This document shows positions 27,326-36,342 of a DNA stretch of 64,000 nucleotides, one piece after another. The DNA is taken from contig CBDUXP010000016.1 in NCBI GenBank assembly GCA_965371225.1, forward strand, positions 11,705 to 75,704. Reading direction: 5' to 3'. A program made the position numbers and the translations under genes. Source of the DNA: CBDUXP01 sp965371225 [NCBI: uncultured bacterium] (GTDB lineage: Bacteria; Abyssobacteria; SURF-5; CBDUXP01). How positions within the stretch are numbered: position 1 is the first letter of the stretch; each line of letters begins with the position of its first letter. The notes beneath the pieces are model-generated. The model saw nothing but the letters and a program-made list of their open reading frames with translations, made no database searches and was not told the DNA's origin.

Positions 27326-28501
27326 ATGGCTAGTAAGGGAATCTGCGATCGCGTCGCCATCGTCGGCATGGGGTGTACCCCCTTCGGGGAGCACTGGCAG
27401 AAAGGGGCGGAGGACCTCCTCATTGACGCGGCGACCGATTGTTACCAGTCGGCCGGTGTCGAGCCGGCGCAGGTCGATGCCTACTGGCTTGGCACCTACG
27501 GTAGCGGCATCTCGGGCCTGATGCTCAGTGAAGCGCTAAAGCTCGACTATCGCCCCGTCACCCGCCTTGAGAACATGTGCGCCACCGGGAGTGAAGCCAT
27601 GCGCAACGCCGCGTATGCCGTCGCGTGCGGTGCCTATGATCTGGTCATGGCCATCGGCGTTGAGAAACTGAAGGATTCCGGCTACTCCGGGCTCGTGCGC
27701 CCGTCGATCCCCATCGACGGCACCGAATCCTCCATGACGGCGCCGGCCACGTTCTCGCTCCTCGCGCCCGCGTACGCGAAGAAGTACGACGTGGATGAAG
27801 AGACGTTGAAGAACGTGATGGCGCGCATCGCCTGGAAGAACCATAAGAACGGCGCGAAGAATCCCAAGGCCCAGTTCCGCAAGGAAGTGCCCATGGAGAA
27901 AATTCTCGCGTCGCCCAAGGTCGCCGGGATGCTGGGCATCTTCGACTGTTCCGGCGTGTCCGACGGATCGGCCGCGGCCATCCTGTGTCGGGCCGAAGAC
28001 GCGCACAAGTACACGGACAACCCGATCTTCATCAAGGCGCTGTCGTTCGCCGCCGGCCCGGCTGCGGGGTACTTCAGCCAGGATTACGACTTCACCACGT
28101 TTCCCGAAGTGGTCGCGAGCTGCGAGGATGCCTACCGGCAGGCGGGCGTGGACAATCCCCGGGAACAGATCTGCATGGCCGAAGTGCACGACTGCTTTAC
28201 CGCCACCGAACTCGTGCTCATGGAGGACATGGGGTTCTCGGAACGCGGGCACGCGTGGCAGGACGTGCTCGACGGCCGGTTCGATGGGGACGGGCCGCAG
28301 CCCATCAACGTGGACGGCGGCTTGAAGAGCTTCGGGCATCCGATCGGGGCCAGCGGCCTGCGGATGATGTACGAGATGTGGCTCCAGCTCCGCGGCGAAG
28401 CGGGCGAACGCCAGATCGACAACCCGCAAAACGGGCTCACGCACAATCTCGGCGGCGCGCCCGGCCGCTGCGTCAGCTTCGTCTCCATCGTCGGCAAGTA
28501 G
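27326..28501 (+). CDS. SCP2-type thiolase (acetyl-CoA acetyltransferase family)
   Basis: A 391-residue thiolase-fold protein. The nucleophilic Cys lies in 'LENMCATGSEAMRNAAYAV', and His residues in 'EVHDCFTATELVLMEDMG' and 'GGLKSFGHPIGASGLRM' complete the active site. Such SCP2-like enzymes, with a DUF35 partner, cleave 3-oxoacyl-CoA or act as retro-aldolases on branched steroid side chains. AAAGGAG lies eight bases before ATG. It is the third gene of the P450 operon and probably works with the preceding DUF35 fusion. Confidence 0.92.
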   Translation: MASKGICDRVAIVGMGCTPFGEHWQKGAEDLLIDAATDCYQSAGVEPAQVDAYWLGTYGSGISGLMLSEALKLDYRPVTRLENMCATGSEAMRNAAYAVACGAYDLVMAIGVEKLKDSGYSGLVRPSIPIDGTESSMTAPATFSLLAPAYAKKYDVDEETLKNVMARIAWKNHKNGAKNPKAQFRKEVPMEKILASPKVAGMLGIFDCSGVSDGSAAAILCRAEDAHKYTDNPIFIKALSFAAGPAAGYFSQDYDFTTFPEVVASCEDAYRQAGVDNPREQICMAEVHDCFTATELVLMEDMGFSERGHAWQDVLDGRFDGDGPQPINVDGGLKSFGHPIGASGLRMMYEMWLQLRGEAGERQIDNPQNGLTHNLGGAPGRCVSFVSIVGK

Positions 28502-28542
28502 TAAGCGCGCCGACCTGCGGCATCGAAGGCCGGGGCCGGATG

Positions 28543-31500
28543 CTAACGGACTTTGAGCGTGAAGTCGTACGCCCCGTAGTGGATGTAGTCGGCCCAATCG
28601 ATTGATTCCAGGCCGTGCACCCGTTTCCGGCCCGCCTGCACCGCGTCGCCGATTGAGGCGCCGCCCACCAGTTGCCTGTAGAACGTTTCCGCGAAGGCCG
28701 CGGCGGCCTCGTCGCCCACGGGCCAATACGTGCCCACGTAGTTGGCGGCGCCGCCGCGCATGAACGCTTCCGCCAGGCCCACGTTGCGGTTGACTCGTTC
28801 CCGCATATCCAACGCCGGCTTCTTGCGGAGGTCGCCGCGCCGGACGCGCCCGGTTTCGCACGCGTTGAAAAACAGCAACGCGGGGACGTGGGTGATGCCC
28901 GCCAGGTCCGCCCCGCTGAGGACGCGCCCGCCGTGACACAGGATACCGCTCCGGGCGCGGCTTTCCGGATCGAAGAAGGCGTGACCCGCGTAGTGAATCA
29001 CGTCGTACTCGCCCGATTTGAAGGCCTCAAGCAGCGCAGCGTGCGTCGCCTCTTCTTCCCGCAATTCGTGCAGGCGCACCAGGTCGTTCTGAAAGAGGCG
29101 CTTCACGCGATTCGCCTCTTGCACGGCGCCAGGCAAATCGCCGGTGGGATTCACCACGAGGAGCACGTCGAGCGTGGACCCGAAGCGCCGTTGCTCGAGC
29201 CATTTGGCCACGGACAAGTTCTCCGCCGCATACCGGCGGCTCACGCCCGCCTCGGCGGCGGGAAACCAGCCCTCGATGCAGAGCGTCTCCCACGGAATGC
29301 GTGAGGCGAGCGCATCATGGACCACGATGAGGTGGTGCTTACGCATGGCGAGCAGGGCCTTGGCCACGCCGGGGTCAAGCACGAGGTCCGCCACTTGCTG
29401 TCCAAACCGCGCCAGTCGCCCGAAGGTGAACGAAGACGCTTCGATCTGCCCGAGCTTCCGATCGAGGTCGCTGCGGTCGACTTCACGCGTGCCCGTAATC
29501 ACCGCCGCCTTGTCTCCGGCGGTAAGCACCGACGAGCGAATGGCGAGACGTTCGGGACGCAGGTCGCCCGGGCCCTCGGGGCAGTGGTCCGTGGTGACGA
29601 AGAGATAGGCGGCCTGGGTGGCGGAGATGATTTGCGCGCGACGCCCACGCGGGGACACCACCCGAGGCTCCGGTAGCGTCATCTCGTCGAAGGTGACCCG
29701 CATATCGGCGAAGAGATCCGTGCTCGCGAGCCGATACACCTCTTCCTTCATTTCCAGGTACCGGTCGGCGTCGCGCTCGCAGAGCGTGATGCGGCGCATG
29801 ACATCGCTGTCGTCGGCGTCAAACAAGCCCCGGAAGTAGCCGGCCAACTGGTTGTACAGAATTGCGGGGACGCTGAGCCCCGTCGCCGCCCCGATGAGGA
29901 CGGTGGCGAACTCCTCCACGTGCGTCCGAATGAACGTCCGGACCACGTTCTCCGCCACGAACTGTTGGACGTCCGGCCCAAACGTCCCGAAATCGCCGAG
30001 CCCGGCGAACAACACGGATTCGGCATAGATCAGGTGGCGGCCGGTGGGCAGCACGAAGACCTCGCCAACCCGGCTGGTGAACATGCGGCGCATAACGCAC
30101 TCCTTGAGCGCGCCGTTCACCCGTTCGTCGACGGCGGCCGCGGCACCCGCGGGCTCCACTTCGCGGAACAGACCGAGCACCAGTGCGCGGGTCTTGACTT
30201 CCGTCAGGTCGCCGTGCGCGAGACAGATCTCGATCGAGTGCGACCGACGCCGGTCCACTTGCACGTCGCGGATGGAATGGCCGAATCCCCGCCCCCCGGC
30301 GCCGATGGCCGGTGGGAGCGTAGGCGCCGCAGTCACCGGTCCTCCCGGGCCGGGCGCGCTGGCGACCGCCGATACCAGCTCTTCCAACACCTGCCGGCGT
30401 TCCTGATAGCCCAACTCGCTGCCGGCGCGTCCCTGGAAGGGCGCCACGCGCAGGTCGGCTTCGCGCACCAGTCGCCGGCGCCGCACGCTCTCGCGCTCCC
30501 ACCTGCGCAGCAGGCGGTCCGTATCGCCGGTACGCAGCAGGTCGACCGTCGCCTTACCCACCGCGGTGTTGTTCGGCAGGCTGCCGTGCGACTCCTCGAT
30601 GTAGTAGGTCCTGGTGTTCGGCAACTCCGCGAAATCTAGCGGCACGGTGCCGTCCCCGTTCATGCTCTGCTCGTACTGGAAGTGTCCATCGTCGAGGGAC
30701 AGGTCCGTGATGGTGGACCGGTTCACGCCACAAATCAGATAAAACCGATCATCGGCCGGGGCGAGGCCGTCCTGCACGGCCCGCACGCCGTTGAGGAGCG
30801 CTTGGCGTGGGACAGGCGCGTCCCCCGGCCACGTGGCCGCCTTATAGAGGTTGAGGCGCGAGTAGCGCGCGGGGTGCGGCAGCATCTGGTACAGCCCGGG
30901 CAGCGTCTTGAACACCTTCTCGGTCAATTCCTCTGGCGAGTGCGCCGCGTCCAGCAAAGCGACCTTGCGCACCAGGGGATGGCTGGCCCGGAGCGCCTGG
31001 ACCGGGGTGAAGGAGCCGAAGTTCGGGGTGCCCAACATCACGAAGCGGCCAATCGCCATCTTCCGCCGTTGCCGCGACCGATGATCCAGGCCCAGGGCCG
31101 CGCGCATCACCAGCCCCCCCATGCTGTGCGCGACCACATGGACGGGACCGGCGCGCTCCCCCAGGATGCGCTGCCGCAGGTCCGCCCCCAAGCGATCGAT
31201 CCCCTGCCGCCAGTCGAAGGCATGGAAGTCGGCATCAAACCCGGCTATGCGCAAACGAAGCTTCAGCTTCAGATACGCGAACAGCATGACGCCCAGCGCC
31301 TTGAGATTCGTCGGTCGATCCAACGAGAGCGTGGTGAGCCGACCGATGGTGATGTCAACGGGATCAATCCAGATCACATCGTCGAACAAGGGCCACCGTT
31401 CACGGCCGATCTTCGATCCCATGATGCCGGGCAAGATCAGGACCCGAGGTCCACCACGGACGGACCGCCGGGCCGTCTCTTGCGCCAGGGCCCGCAACTC

Positions 31501-31773
31501 CTCGTAACTGTCCTCGCCGAAATATTCCTCGAGCAGACTCTGGTGGCCACCGGCGAGCAATAGTCGCTCGATCTCGGCGTCGCGCACCTGGTATCCCGTC
31601 CGCAGTCCGGAACCCGAACCGGTGCCTCCGGCGGTCGTCGACGGCGGCCTCTGCGCCCGCGCCGCCTTCGCTGTGCCGGTCCGCTTTCGCGCCGTCCGTC
31701 GGGTGCGCCGCCGGGGGGCCGCCTTCCGCCGCCGGCCAGCCTTCTTCCGAGTCCCCTTCTTGCGTACGGCCAT
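28543..31773 (-). CDS. lipase-like alpha/beta hydrolase - M17-N-like - CHAT protease fusion
   Basis: A 1076-residue protein. Residues 1-45 are a Lys/Arg-rich tail. About 108-420 is an LCAT/PGAP1-like alpha/beta hydrolase: 'VLILPGIMGSKIG', nucleophile Ser217 ('VVAHSMGG'), probable acid Asp374 ('NGDGTVP') and His396 ('ESHGSLP'). About 513-690 resembles the N-domain of M17 leucyl aminopeptidase ('TRALVLGLF', 'VGEVFVLPTG', 'VLFAGLGDFG'). About 720-1076 is a CHAT caspase-like domain with 'RIPWETL', catalytic His931 ('VIHYAGHAFF') and Cys972 ('FFNACETG'). AGGAGG precedes ATG and a near-consensus promoter lies 175 bases upstream. A protease that gates a membrane lipase is a plausible reading, as CHAT enzymes act in defence and cell-death systems, but this is inferred. 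Confidence 0.88.
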   Translation of the reverse strand: MAVRKKGTRKKAGRRRKAAPRRRTRRTARKRTGTAKAARAQRPPSTTAGGTGSGSGLRTGYQVRDAEIERLLLAGGHQSLLEEYFGEDSYEELRALAQETARRSVRGGPRVLILPGIMGSKIGRERWPLFDDVIWIDPVDITIGRLTTLSLDRPTNLKALGVMLFAYLKLKLRLRIAGFDADFHAFDWRQGIDRLGADLRQRILGERAGPVHVVAHSMGGLVMRAALGLDHRSRQRRKMAIGRFVMLGTPNFGSFTPVQALRASHPLVRKVALLDAAHSPEELTEKVFKTLPGLYQMLPHPARYSRLNLYKAATWPGDAPVPRQALLNGVRAVQDGLAPADDRFYLICGVNRSTITDLSLDDGHFQYEQSMNGDGTVPLDFAELPNTRTYYIEESHGSLPNNTAVGKATVDLLRTGDTDRLLRRWERESVRRRRLVREADLRVAPFQGRAGSELGYQERRQVLEELVSAVASAPGPGGPVTAAPTLPPAIGAGGRGFGHSIRDVQVDRRRSHSIEICLAHGDLTEVKTRALVLGLFREVEPAGAAAAVDERVNGALKECVMRRMFTSRVGEVFVLPTGRHLIYAESVLFAGLGDFGTFGPDVQQFVAENVVRTFIRTHVEEFATVLIGAATGLSVPAILYNQLAGYFRGLFDADDSDVMRRITLCERDADRYLEMKEEVYRLASTDLFADMRVTFDEMTLPEPRVVSPRGRRAQIISATQAAYLFVTTDHCPEGPGDLRPERLAIRSSVLTAGDKAAVITGTREVDRSDLDRKLGQIEASSFTFGRLARFGQQVADLVLDPGVAKALLAMRKHHLIVVHDALASRIPWETLCIEGWFPAAEAGVSRRYAAENLSVAKWLEQRRFGSTLDVLLVVNPTGDLPGAVQEANRVKRLFQNDLVRLHELREEEATHAALLEAFKSGEYDVIHYAGHAFFDPESRARSGILCHGGRVLSGADLAGITHVPALLFFNACETGRVRRGDLRKKPALDMRERVNRNVGLAEAFMRGGAANYVGTYWPVGDEAAAAFAETFYRQLVGGASIGDAVQAGRKRVHGLESIDWADYIHYGAYDFTLKVR

Positions 31774-32115
31774 GATTCCTCCTCTCAGGCAGGCCCCGCC
31801 CCGGTGGAGGCGGCCGGCCCGGCCGCTAGGCGCTATCCCCCCACTCGATACTGCAATGCACGCCGCAATGCTGCTTGCCCGATTCTGTTAACGGCAGGAA
31901 CGGGCCCACCCCTTACGGACCCTTCCACCACGGGTCGGGTAGGGTAATTATATAGTGTAATACTCCCAGTGACAAATATAGGTCGGGCAATGTCCCGGCT
32001 CACCCGGCGGCAGGAGTACATGCGAGGAGTTTTCCCGCAGTCGCGAGCCGGTCTCCAACCCTCGGCCACCCGCCGGGCCGCGGGTACCGTGGGCCTTACT
32101 CCGGCGCAGGATCGT
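31774..32115. other. non-coding gap with promoter, between CHAT-lipase and Lhr genes
   Basis: About 340 bases without a gene. The AT-rich core at 31945-31980 holds the minus-strand promoter listed separately, leaving a leader of about 165 bases before the CHAT-lipase ATG. I see no stable terminator for the Lhr gene, whose stop is at 32116. Confidence 0.6.
31947..31975 (-). promoter_or_regulatory. sigma70-like promoter of the CHAT-lipase gene
   Basis: On the minus strand, TTGTCA (31975-31970) and a perfect TATAAT (31952-31947) are separated by exactly 17 bases. It is the best promoter match in the window and stands in a sharply AT-rich patch of a GC-rich region. Transcription would start near 31940. 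Confidence 0.75.
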
Positions 32116-35100
32116 TCAGGCGATGACGGAGACGGTTTCGCGTGAGGTCGAAGGCACGCGTTTCTCGGGCGTGAGGATGCCCTTCAGATTGAGCGGGTCA
32201 GCGGCGGCGACGGCAACCGGCGTTCTCTTCCCTTCACGCCGGATTTTGCGTAGAAGCGGGATGGCCTCGGGAAGCGCGTATTGTTCACCGGCGAAGCGCG
32301 CCACGAACCGGCCGCCGCGAATGTCCCCACGCAACTCGAGCGCGCGATACGCGCGGATGAGATCCCGCCAGGGGATGGGCTGCCGCTCGCGCTCAAGCAC
32401 CGCTCGGAACACCACGCCGTACCGGCGCAGCAGTTGCCGGGCCATGAATTCGGCGGGCGGCGGATTGTCCCGGCAGTCCTGGCGGAACAGGCTCCAGCGG
32501 CCCGAGGACGGGACCGCGCGCTTCCGCCGGTAGGCCGGGCGCAGTAAGTGGCGCACCGACGCGAAGGAATCACTCGTCAGCAACCCGAGGGAGATCAATT
32601 CCTCGACGCCGCGCTCCAGATACGTGGGGAGCAGGCCGCACGTCCGTTTGAGATCTTGCGGGAACATGGCGCCCCGCTCTCGGAGGGCGTCCAGAATGCT
32701 GCGTGCCGGTCCCGAGAGCGTCTCCGCCTCCGGGGGTACGGTCAGCCCCAGCCATGCGTCCAGGTCTTCCCGGGCGACGAAGCAGATAGGCGTGCTGCGG
32801 AGCGCGGCGCGGCTCCCCCCCCACAGACGGCCCCACACGAAGTCGCCGCGCAGCATCAATTGGTCCAACCACTCGGGCTGGTAGCCGCGCACCCGCGCGG
32901 ACATGATCTGCTTTTCCCAGGCGGCGGTCTTCGCCTCGAATCCCGCGAGCTGGCGCGCGACCGTGGCGACCCCGGCGGGGCCTTCCAGACGATACGCCTC
33001 GTCCACGTGCTGCCACGCGGCCAGGAAGCGCACGTAGTCCGCCGCGGACACGGGCTCGATCTCCTTGCGCAACCGGTCCAGGGTGTAGCGCTGAATGCGC
33101 GCGAGTAGCCGCCGGTCGCACCACCCGGGTTGCCCCTCCAAGCGCACGCGCACCACGACGCCCTCGTTTTCCAACGCGTAGAACAGCGGGTCTTCCTGAT
33201 GGACCGGACCCAACGCCTCCATGCGCCCGCGCAAGACCGCCTGCGGATCGCGCGACGCCTCCACCGCGAACCAGCGGTCATCTTCGAGGCAAACGCGATT
33301 CGCCGCGGCGAGCGCCTCGAGCCACGGGGCCCAGGGTTCAGCCTCCGCGACGGTGACGTACCCCATCCAGAGCAGGGCCTCGTGCACTTCCTCCGCATCC
33401 CGCGGATCCGGCCACGCTTCGTCGCGCACCCGCTGCACGGCATCGGAATCGAGCGCGCCGATCGTGTCCGCCGATTTCTCGTCAAGAATCCGCCGCGCGT
33501 ACACCGCTTGCGTGCGGCGCTCTTCGAGGGGCGCGTCGTCCAGAAAACTGTACGGTTGCGCGGCGAGGATCGAGCGGGCGAATGGAGACGGCTGCGGCGT
33601 ATCGATGGCGACCTTGCGGATGCGCCCGTCCCGCAGGCCGCGAAGCACCTCAAGGAAACCGTCCACGTCCATGGCTTCGGTCAAGCAATCATCCAGCGTC
33701 TGCGCGACGAGGGGATGGTCGACCGGAATGGGCACGTCCCCCGCCGGCAGGTTTTCGCCGCACGCCACCACCGCGGGAAACGCCTGGGCGAGCAGATCAT
33801 CGGCGCGCATCCGCAGCAGCGGCGCGGGCACCCGCTTGCCGCCGCGCATGCGGTCCACGAGCAACGCGCGCGTCACGTTCCACCGCCAGCGGGTGCTGAA
33901 CATGGGGGTCGGCAGCACGGCCTGCGTCAGCACGTCGCGTGCGGTTTCGGGCTGCAGGTAGTCGAAGACTTCCGCCAGCGGAAAGCTGTGCTGCGGCCCC
34001 AGGGAGAGGACGATGGCGTCCTCGTTCGCTGCCGCTTGCAGTTCGAAACCGAAGCGCCGGCAAAATCGCTTGCGCAACGCCAACCCGTACGCCCGATTGA
34101 TCCGGCCGCCGAACGGGGCGTGCACCACGAGCTGCATGCCGCCGCTGTCGTCGAAGAAGCGCTCCAGCACGATGCACGCTTGCGTGGGGACGGCCCCCAG
34201 CGCGGCGGCGCCTTCGCGCAGGTAGCGGGCGAGGATGTCCGCCGCCTCGGGGGACAGGTCGCCCTCCCCCGTCAGCCACGCCGCGTCCACGCCGCGTTCC
34301 CGGACGCGGCCCATCTCCGCGGACAGCTCCTGCGTCCGCGCCGGGGCCTCGCCGAACCAAAACGGCAGGGACGGCGGGACGCCGTGCGCGTCGGCCACGC
34401 GCATGATGCCCCGCTCGACCCGGAGCACGCGCCACGAGGCGTTCCCCAACTGGAAGATGTCGCCACTGCTCGCCTCCACGGCGAAGTCCTCGTCGACCGA
34501 GCCGATGGTCGTCCCCTCCGGCTCCAGAACGACGCGGTACTGCGTCGAATCGGGAATCGCCCCGCCGGAGGTAATCGCCGTGAGCCGCGCGCGCCGGGTG
34601 CCACGCAAGCGCCCGTTCACGCCGTCCCGGTGGAGCAGCGCGTACCGCCCTTGATGGTGCAGCGCGACAACGGCATCGAACGTGCCGCGCTCAAGGGCGC
34701 GGTACGGCCAAGCCCGACACATACGCGCGTAGAGCGCCTCTTCGTCCCAGGTCTCGGGCACGCATGCGGCGACCAGGTGCTGAGCGAGGATGTCCAGCGG
34801 CGCGGCCGGTTGCGGGGTGCGATCGAGGGTGCCCTGCCGCACCGCGCGCAGGAGCGCGGCCGTCTCCACCAGTTCGTCCTGTGTGAGCGGGAAGATCCGG
34901 CCCTTCGGGGTGCGCCCGACGCCGTGCCCGGCGCGGCCGACGCGCTGCAAGAACGTGGAGATGGAGCGGGTGGCCCCGATCTGGATCACCAGATCGATGT
35001 CGCCAATATCAATCCCCAACTCCAGCGAGGCGGTCGCCACCAGCGCCCGCAGCACGCCGGCCTTGAGCCGTTCCTCCGCATCGAGCCGGCGCTCCTTCGA

Positions 35101-35988
35101 CAAGCTGCTGTGGTGGCAGGCAACGGCATCCTCCCCCATGAGCTGCGTCAACTGGGCGGCGATGCGCTCTGCCATCTTGCGCGTGCCCACGAAGATGAGC
35201 GTCGTGCGATGGCCGTCGATCAGCTGCACGATGCGCGCGTAAATCTCCGACCAGGTTTCGTGGGAGCACACCGTATCCAGGGGGGATGGGGGAAGTTCCA
35301 CCTCGATGTCGAGTTCGCGCAGATGACCTTCGTCGACCAGCGCACAGGTTCGGCCGACACCAACGAGAAACTGCCCGACATCCTCCAGCGGTTTCTGCGT
35401 CGCCGAGAGTCCGATGCGCTGGGCGTTCGGCGCGAGCGCGTCTAAGCGCTCGAGCGACAGCGCCAGGTGCGATCCCCGCTTGCTGCCCAGCACCGCGTGA
35501 ATTTCGTCGATGATGACCGTGCGCACGTTCTGCAACATGCCGCGGCTGCCGTCCGCCGTCAGCAGGATGTACAGACTCTCCGGCGTGGTGACGAGGATGT
35601 GCGGCGGGCGCCGCAACATGGCCGCCCGCCGGCTCTGCGGGGTATCGCCGCTGCGCACCAGCACGCGCACCTCGGGCAGACGGGGGTCCAGGTCACGCAG
35701 CTCCGCCAACGGTCCCTGGAGATTCTTCTGAATGTCGTTCCCGAGCGCCTTGAGCGGGGACACGTACAGCACCTGCGTCTCGTCAGGGAGCGCGTCGCCC
35801 TGCTGCAAGAGCGAGTCGATGGCGGAGAGGAATGCGGCCAGGGTCTTCCCCGAACCCGTCGGCGCCGCGATGAGCGTGTGCTGCCCGGAGCGAATCAGCG
35901 GCCAGCCGCGGCGCTGGGGGGCGGTCGGTTCCGCGAACTGCTGCGCGAACCAGCGGCGCAGGGTGGGGTGGAAGTCCGTGAGAGGCAT
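32116..35988 (-). CDS. lhr: Lhr-type ATP-dependent DNA helicase
   Basis: A 1290-residue superfamily 2 helicase. Walker A 'AAPTGSGKT' (41-49), 'TTPESLYILL', the DEVH-type box 'VIIDEIHAVLGSKRG', 'GLSATQKPLEDV', and in the second RecA domain 'VATASLELGIDIGDIDLV' and 'QRVGRAGHGVGRTPKG' are all intact. The rest matches the Lhr core and winged-helix regions, including 'AALLRAVRQGTLD' and 'VVHAPFGGRINRAYGLALRKRF'. Lhr unwinds DNA and RNA-DNA hybrids, and bacterial Lhr is linked to repair of DNA damage. The ATG at 35988 has only a weak GGGTGG upstream. It is transcribed toward the CHAT-lipase gene, though a separate promoter serves the latter. Confidence 0.93.
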   Translation of the reverse strand: MPLTDFHPTLRRWFAQQFAEPTAPQRRGWPLIRSGQHTLIAAPTGSGKTLAAFLSAIDSLLQQGDALPDETQVLYVSPLKALGNDIQKNLQGPLAELRDLDPRLPEVRVLVRSGDTPQSRRAAMLRRPPHILVTTPESLYILLTADGSRGMLQNVRTVIIDEIHAVLGSKRGSHLALSLERLDALAPNAQRIGLSATQKPLEDVGQFLVGVGRTCALVDEGHLRELDIEVELPPSPLDTVCSHETWSEIYARIVQLIDGHRTTLIFVGTRKMAERIAAQLTQLMGEDAVACHHSSLSKERRLDAEERLKAGVLRALVATASLELGIDIGDIDLVIQIGATRSISTFLQRVGRAGHGVGRTPKGRIFPLTQDELVETAALLRAVRQGTLDRTPQPAAPLDILAQHLVAACVPETWDEEALYARMCRAWPYRALERGTFDAVVALHHQGRYALLHRDGVNGRLRGTRRARLTAITSGGAIPDSTQYRVVLEPEGTTIGSVDEDFAVEASSGDIFQLGNASWRVLRVERGIMRVADAHGVPPSLPFWFGEAPARTQELSAEMGRVRERGVDAAWLTGEGDLSPEAADILARYLREGAAALGAVPTQACIVLERFFDDSGGMQLVVHAPFGGRINRAYGLALRKRFCRRFGFELQAAANEDAIVLSLGPQHSFPLAEVFDYLQPETARDVLTQAVLPTPMFSTRWRWNVTRALLVDRMRGGKRVPAPLLRMRADDLLAQAFPAVVACGENLPAGDVPIPVDHPLVAQTLDDCLTEAMDVDGFLEVLRGLRDGRIRKVAIDTPQPSPFARSILAAQPYSFLDDAPLEERRTQAVYARRILDEKSADTIGALDSDAVQRVRDEAWPDPRDAEEVHEALLWMGYVTVAEAEPWAPWLEALAAANRVCLEDDRWFAVEASRDPQAVLRGRMEALGPVHQEDPLFYALENEGVVVRVRLEGQPGWCDRRLLARIQRYTLDRLRKEIEPVSAADYVRFLAAWQHVDEAYRLEGPAGVATVARQLAGFEAKTAAWEKQIMSARVRGYQPEWLDQLMLRGDFVWGRLWGGSRAALRSTPICFVAREDLDAWLGLTVPPEAETLSGPARSILDALRERGAMFPQDLKRTCGLLPTYLERGVEELISLGLLTSDSFASVRHLLRPAYRRKRAVPSSGRWSLFRQDCRDNPPPAEFMARQLLRRYGVVFRAVLERERQPIPWRDLIRAYRALELRGDIRGGRFVARFAGEQYALPEAIPLLRKIRREGKRTPVAVAAADPLNLKGILTPEKRVPSTSRETVSVIA

Positions 35989-36342
35989 GGTGCCACCCGT
36001 AACCGTGTGGAGTTTCTCCCGGTTTAGAACCGTGACGACGCCAGCGTGACGTCGGCAGCCGCCCAGGCATCGGCGAACCGCTGGTGCATGGTGACGCGGC
36101 TGAGTGCGGAATGGAACGGCGACATCATCGCTTCTCTCCCTCGGCGGTCAGGCTGGCAACCTGGATTCGCACATACTACCCGCTGCCTCGCGGCGGGGCG
36201 CCCAAGACGGCCGCCGGGGGCGAGCCCTCCTGGGCGGGGCCGTGTTGACCGGGCCATATCATTAAAAGTATAATTATCAAGATAAGCAGAATTTAGGCGG
36301 GGTGGGCCGTTCAGGGAGAGCGGCCCCCAACGGAGAAGCACA
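35989..36342. other. divergent intergenic region between lhr and a membrane-protein gene
   Basis: About 350 bases between divergent genes. The plus-strand promoter at 36245-36274 is clear. I found no equally good minus-strand promoter for lhr and no RNA-like structure. Confidence 0.55.
36245..36274 (+). promoter_or_regulatory. sigma70-like promoter of the 36343 membrane-protein gene
   Basis: TTGACC (36245-36250) and TATAAT (36269-36274) are separated by 18 bases on the plus strand, in an AT-rich island. The predicted start near 36281 leaves a leader of about 60 bases before ATG 36343. Confidence 0.7.

Noticed and set aside
33130-35445. Long open frame on the plus strand opposite lhr
   Set aside because: It is antisense to a helicase with all motifs intact and reads as low-complexity Arg/Gly/His-rich sequence, typical of GC-rich shadows.
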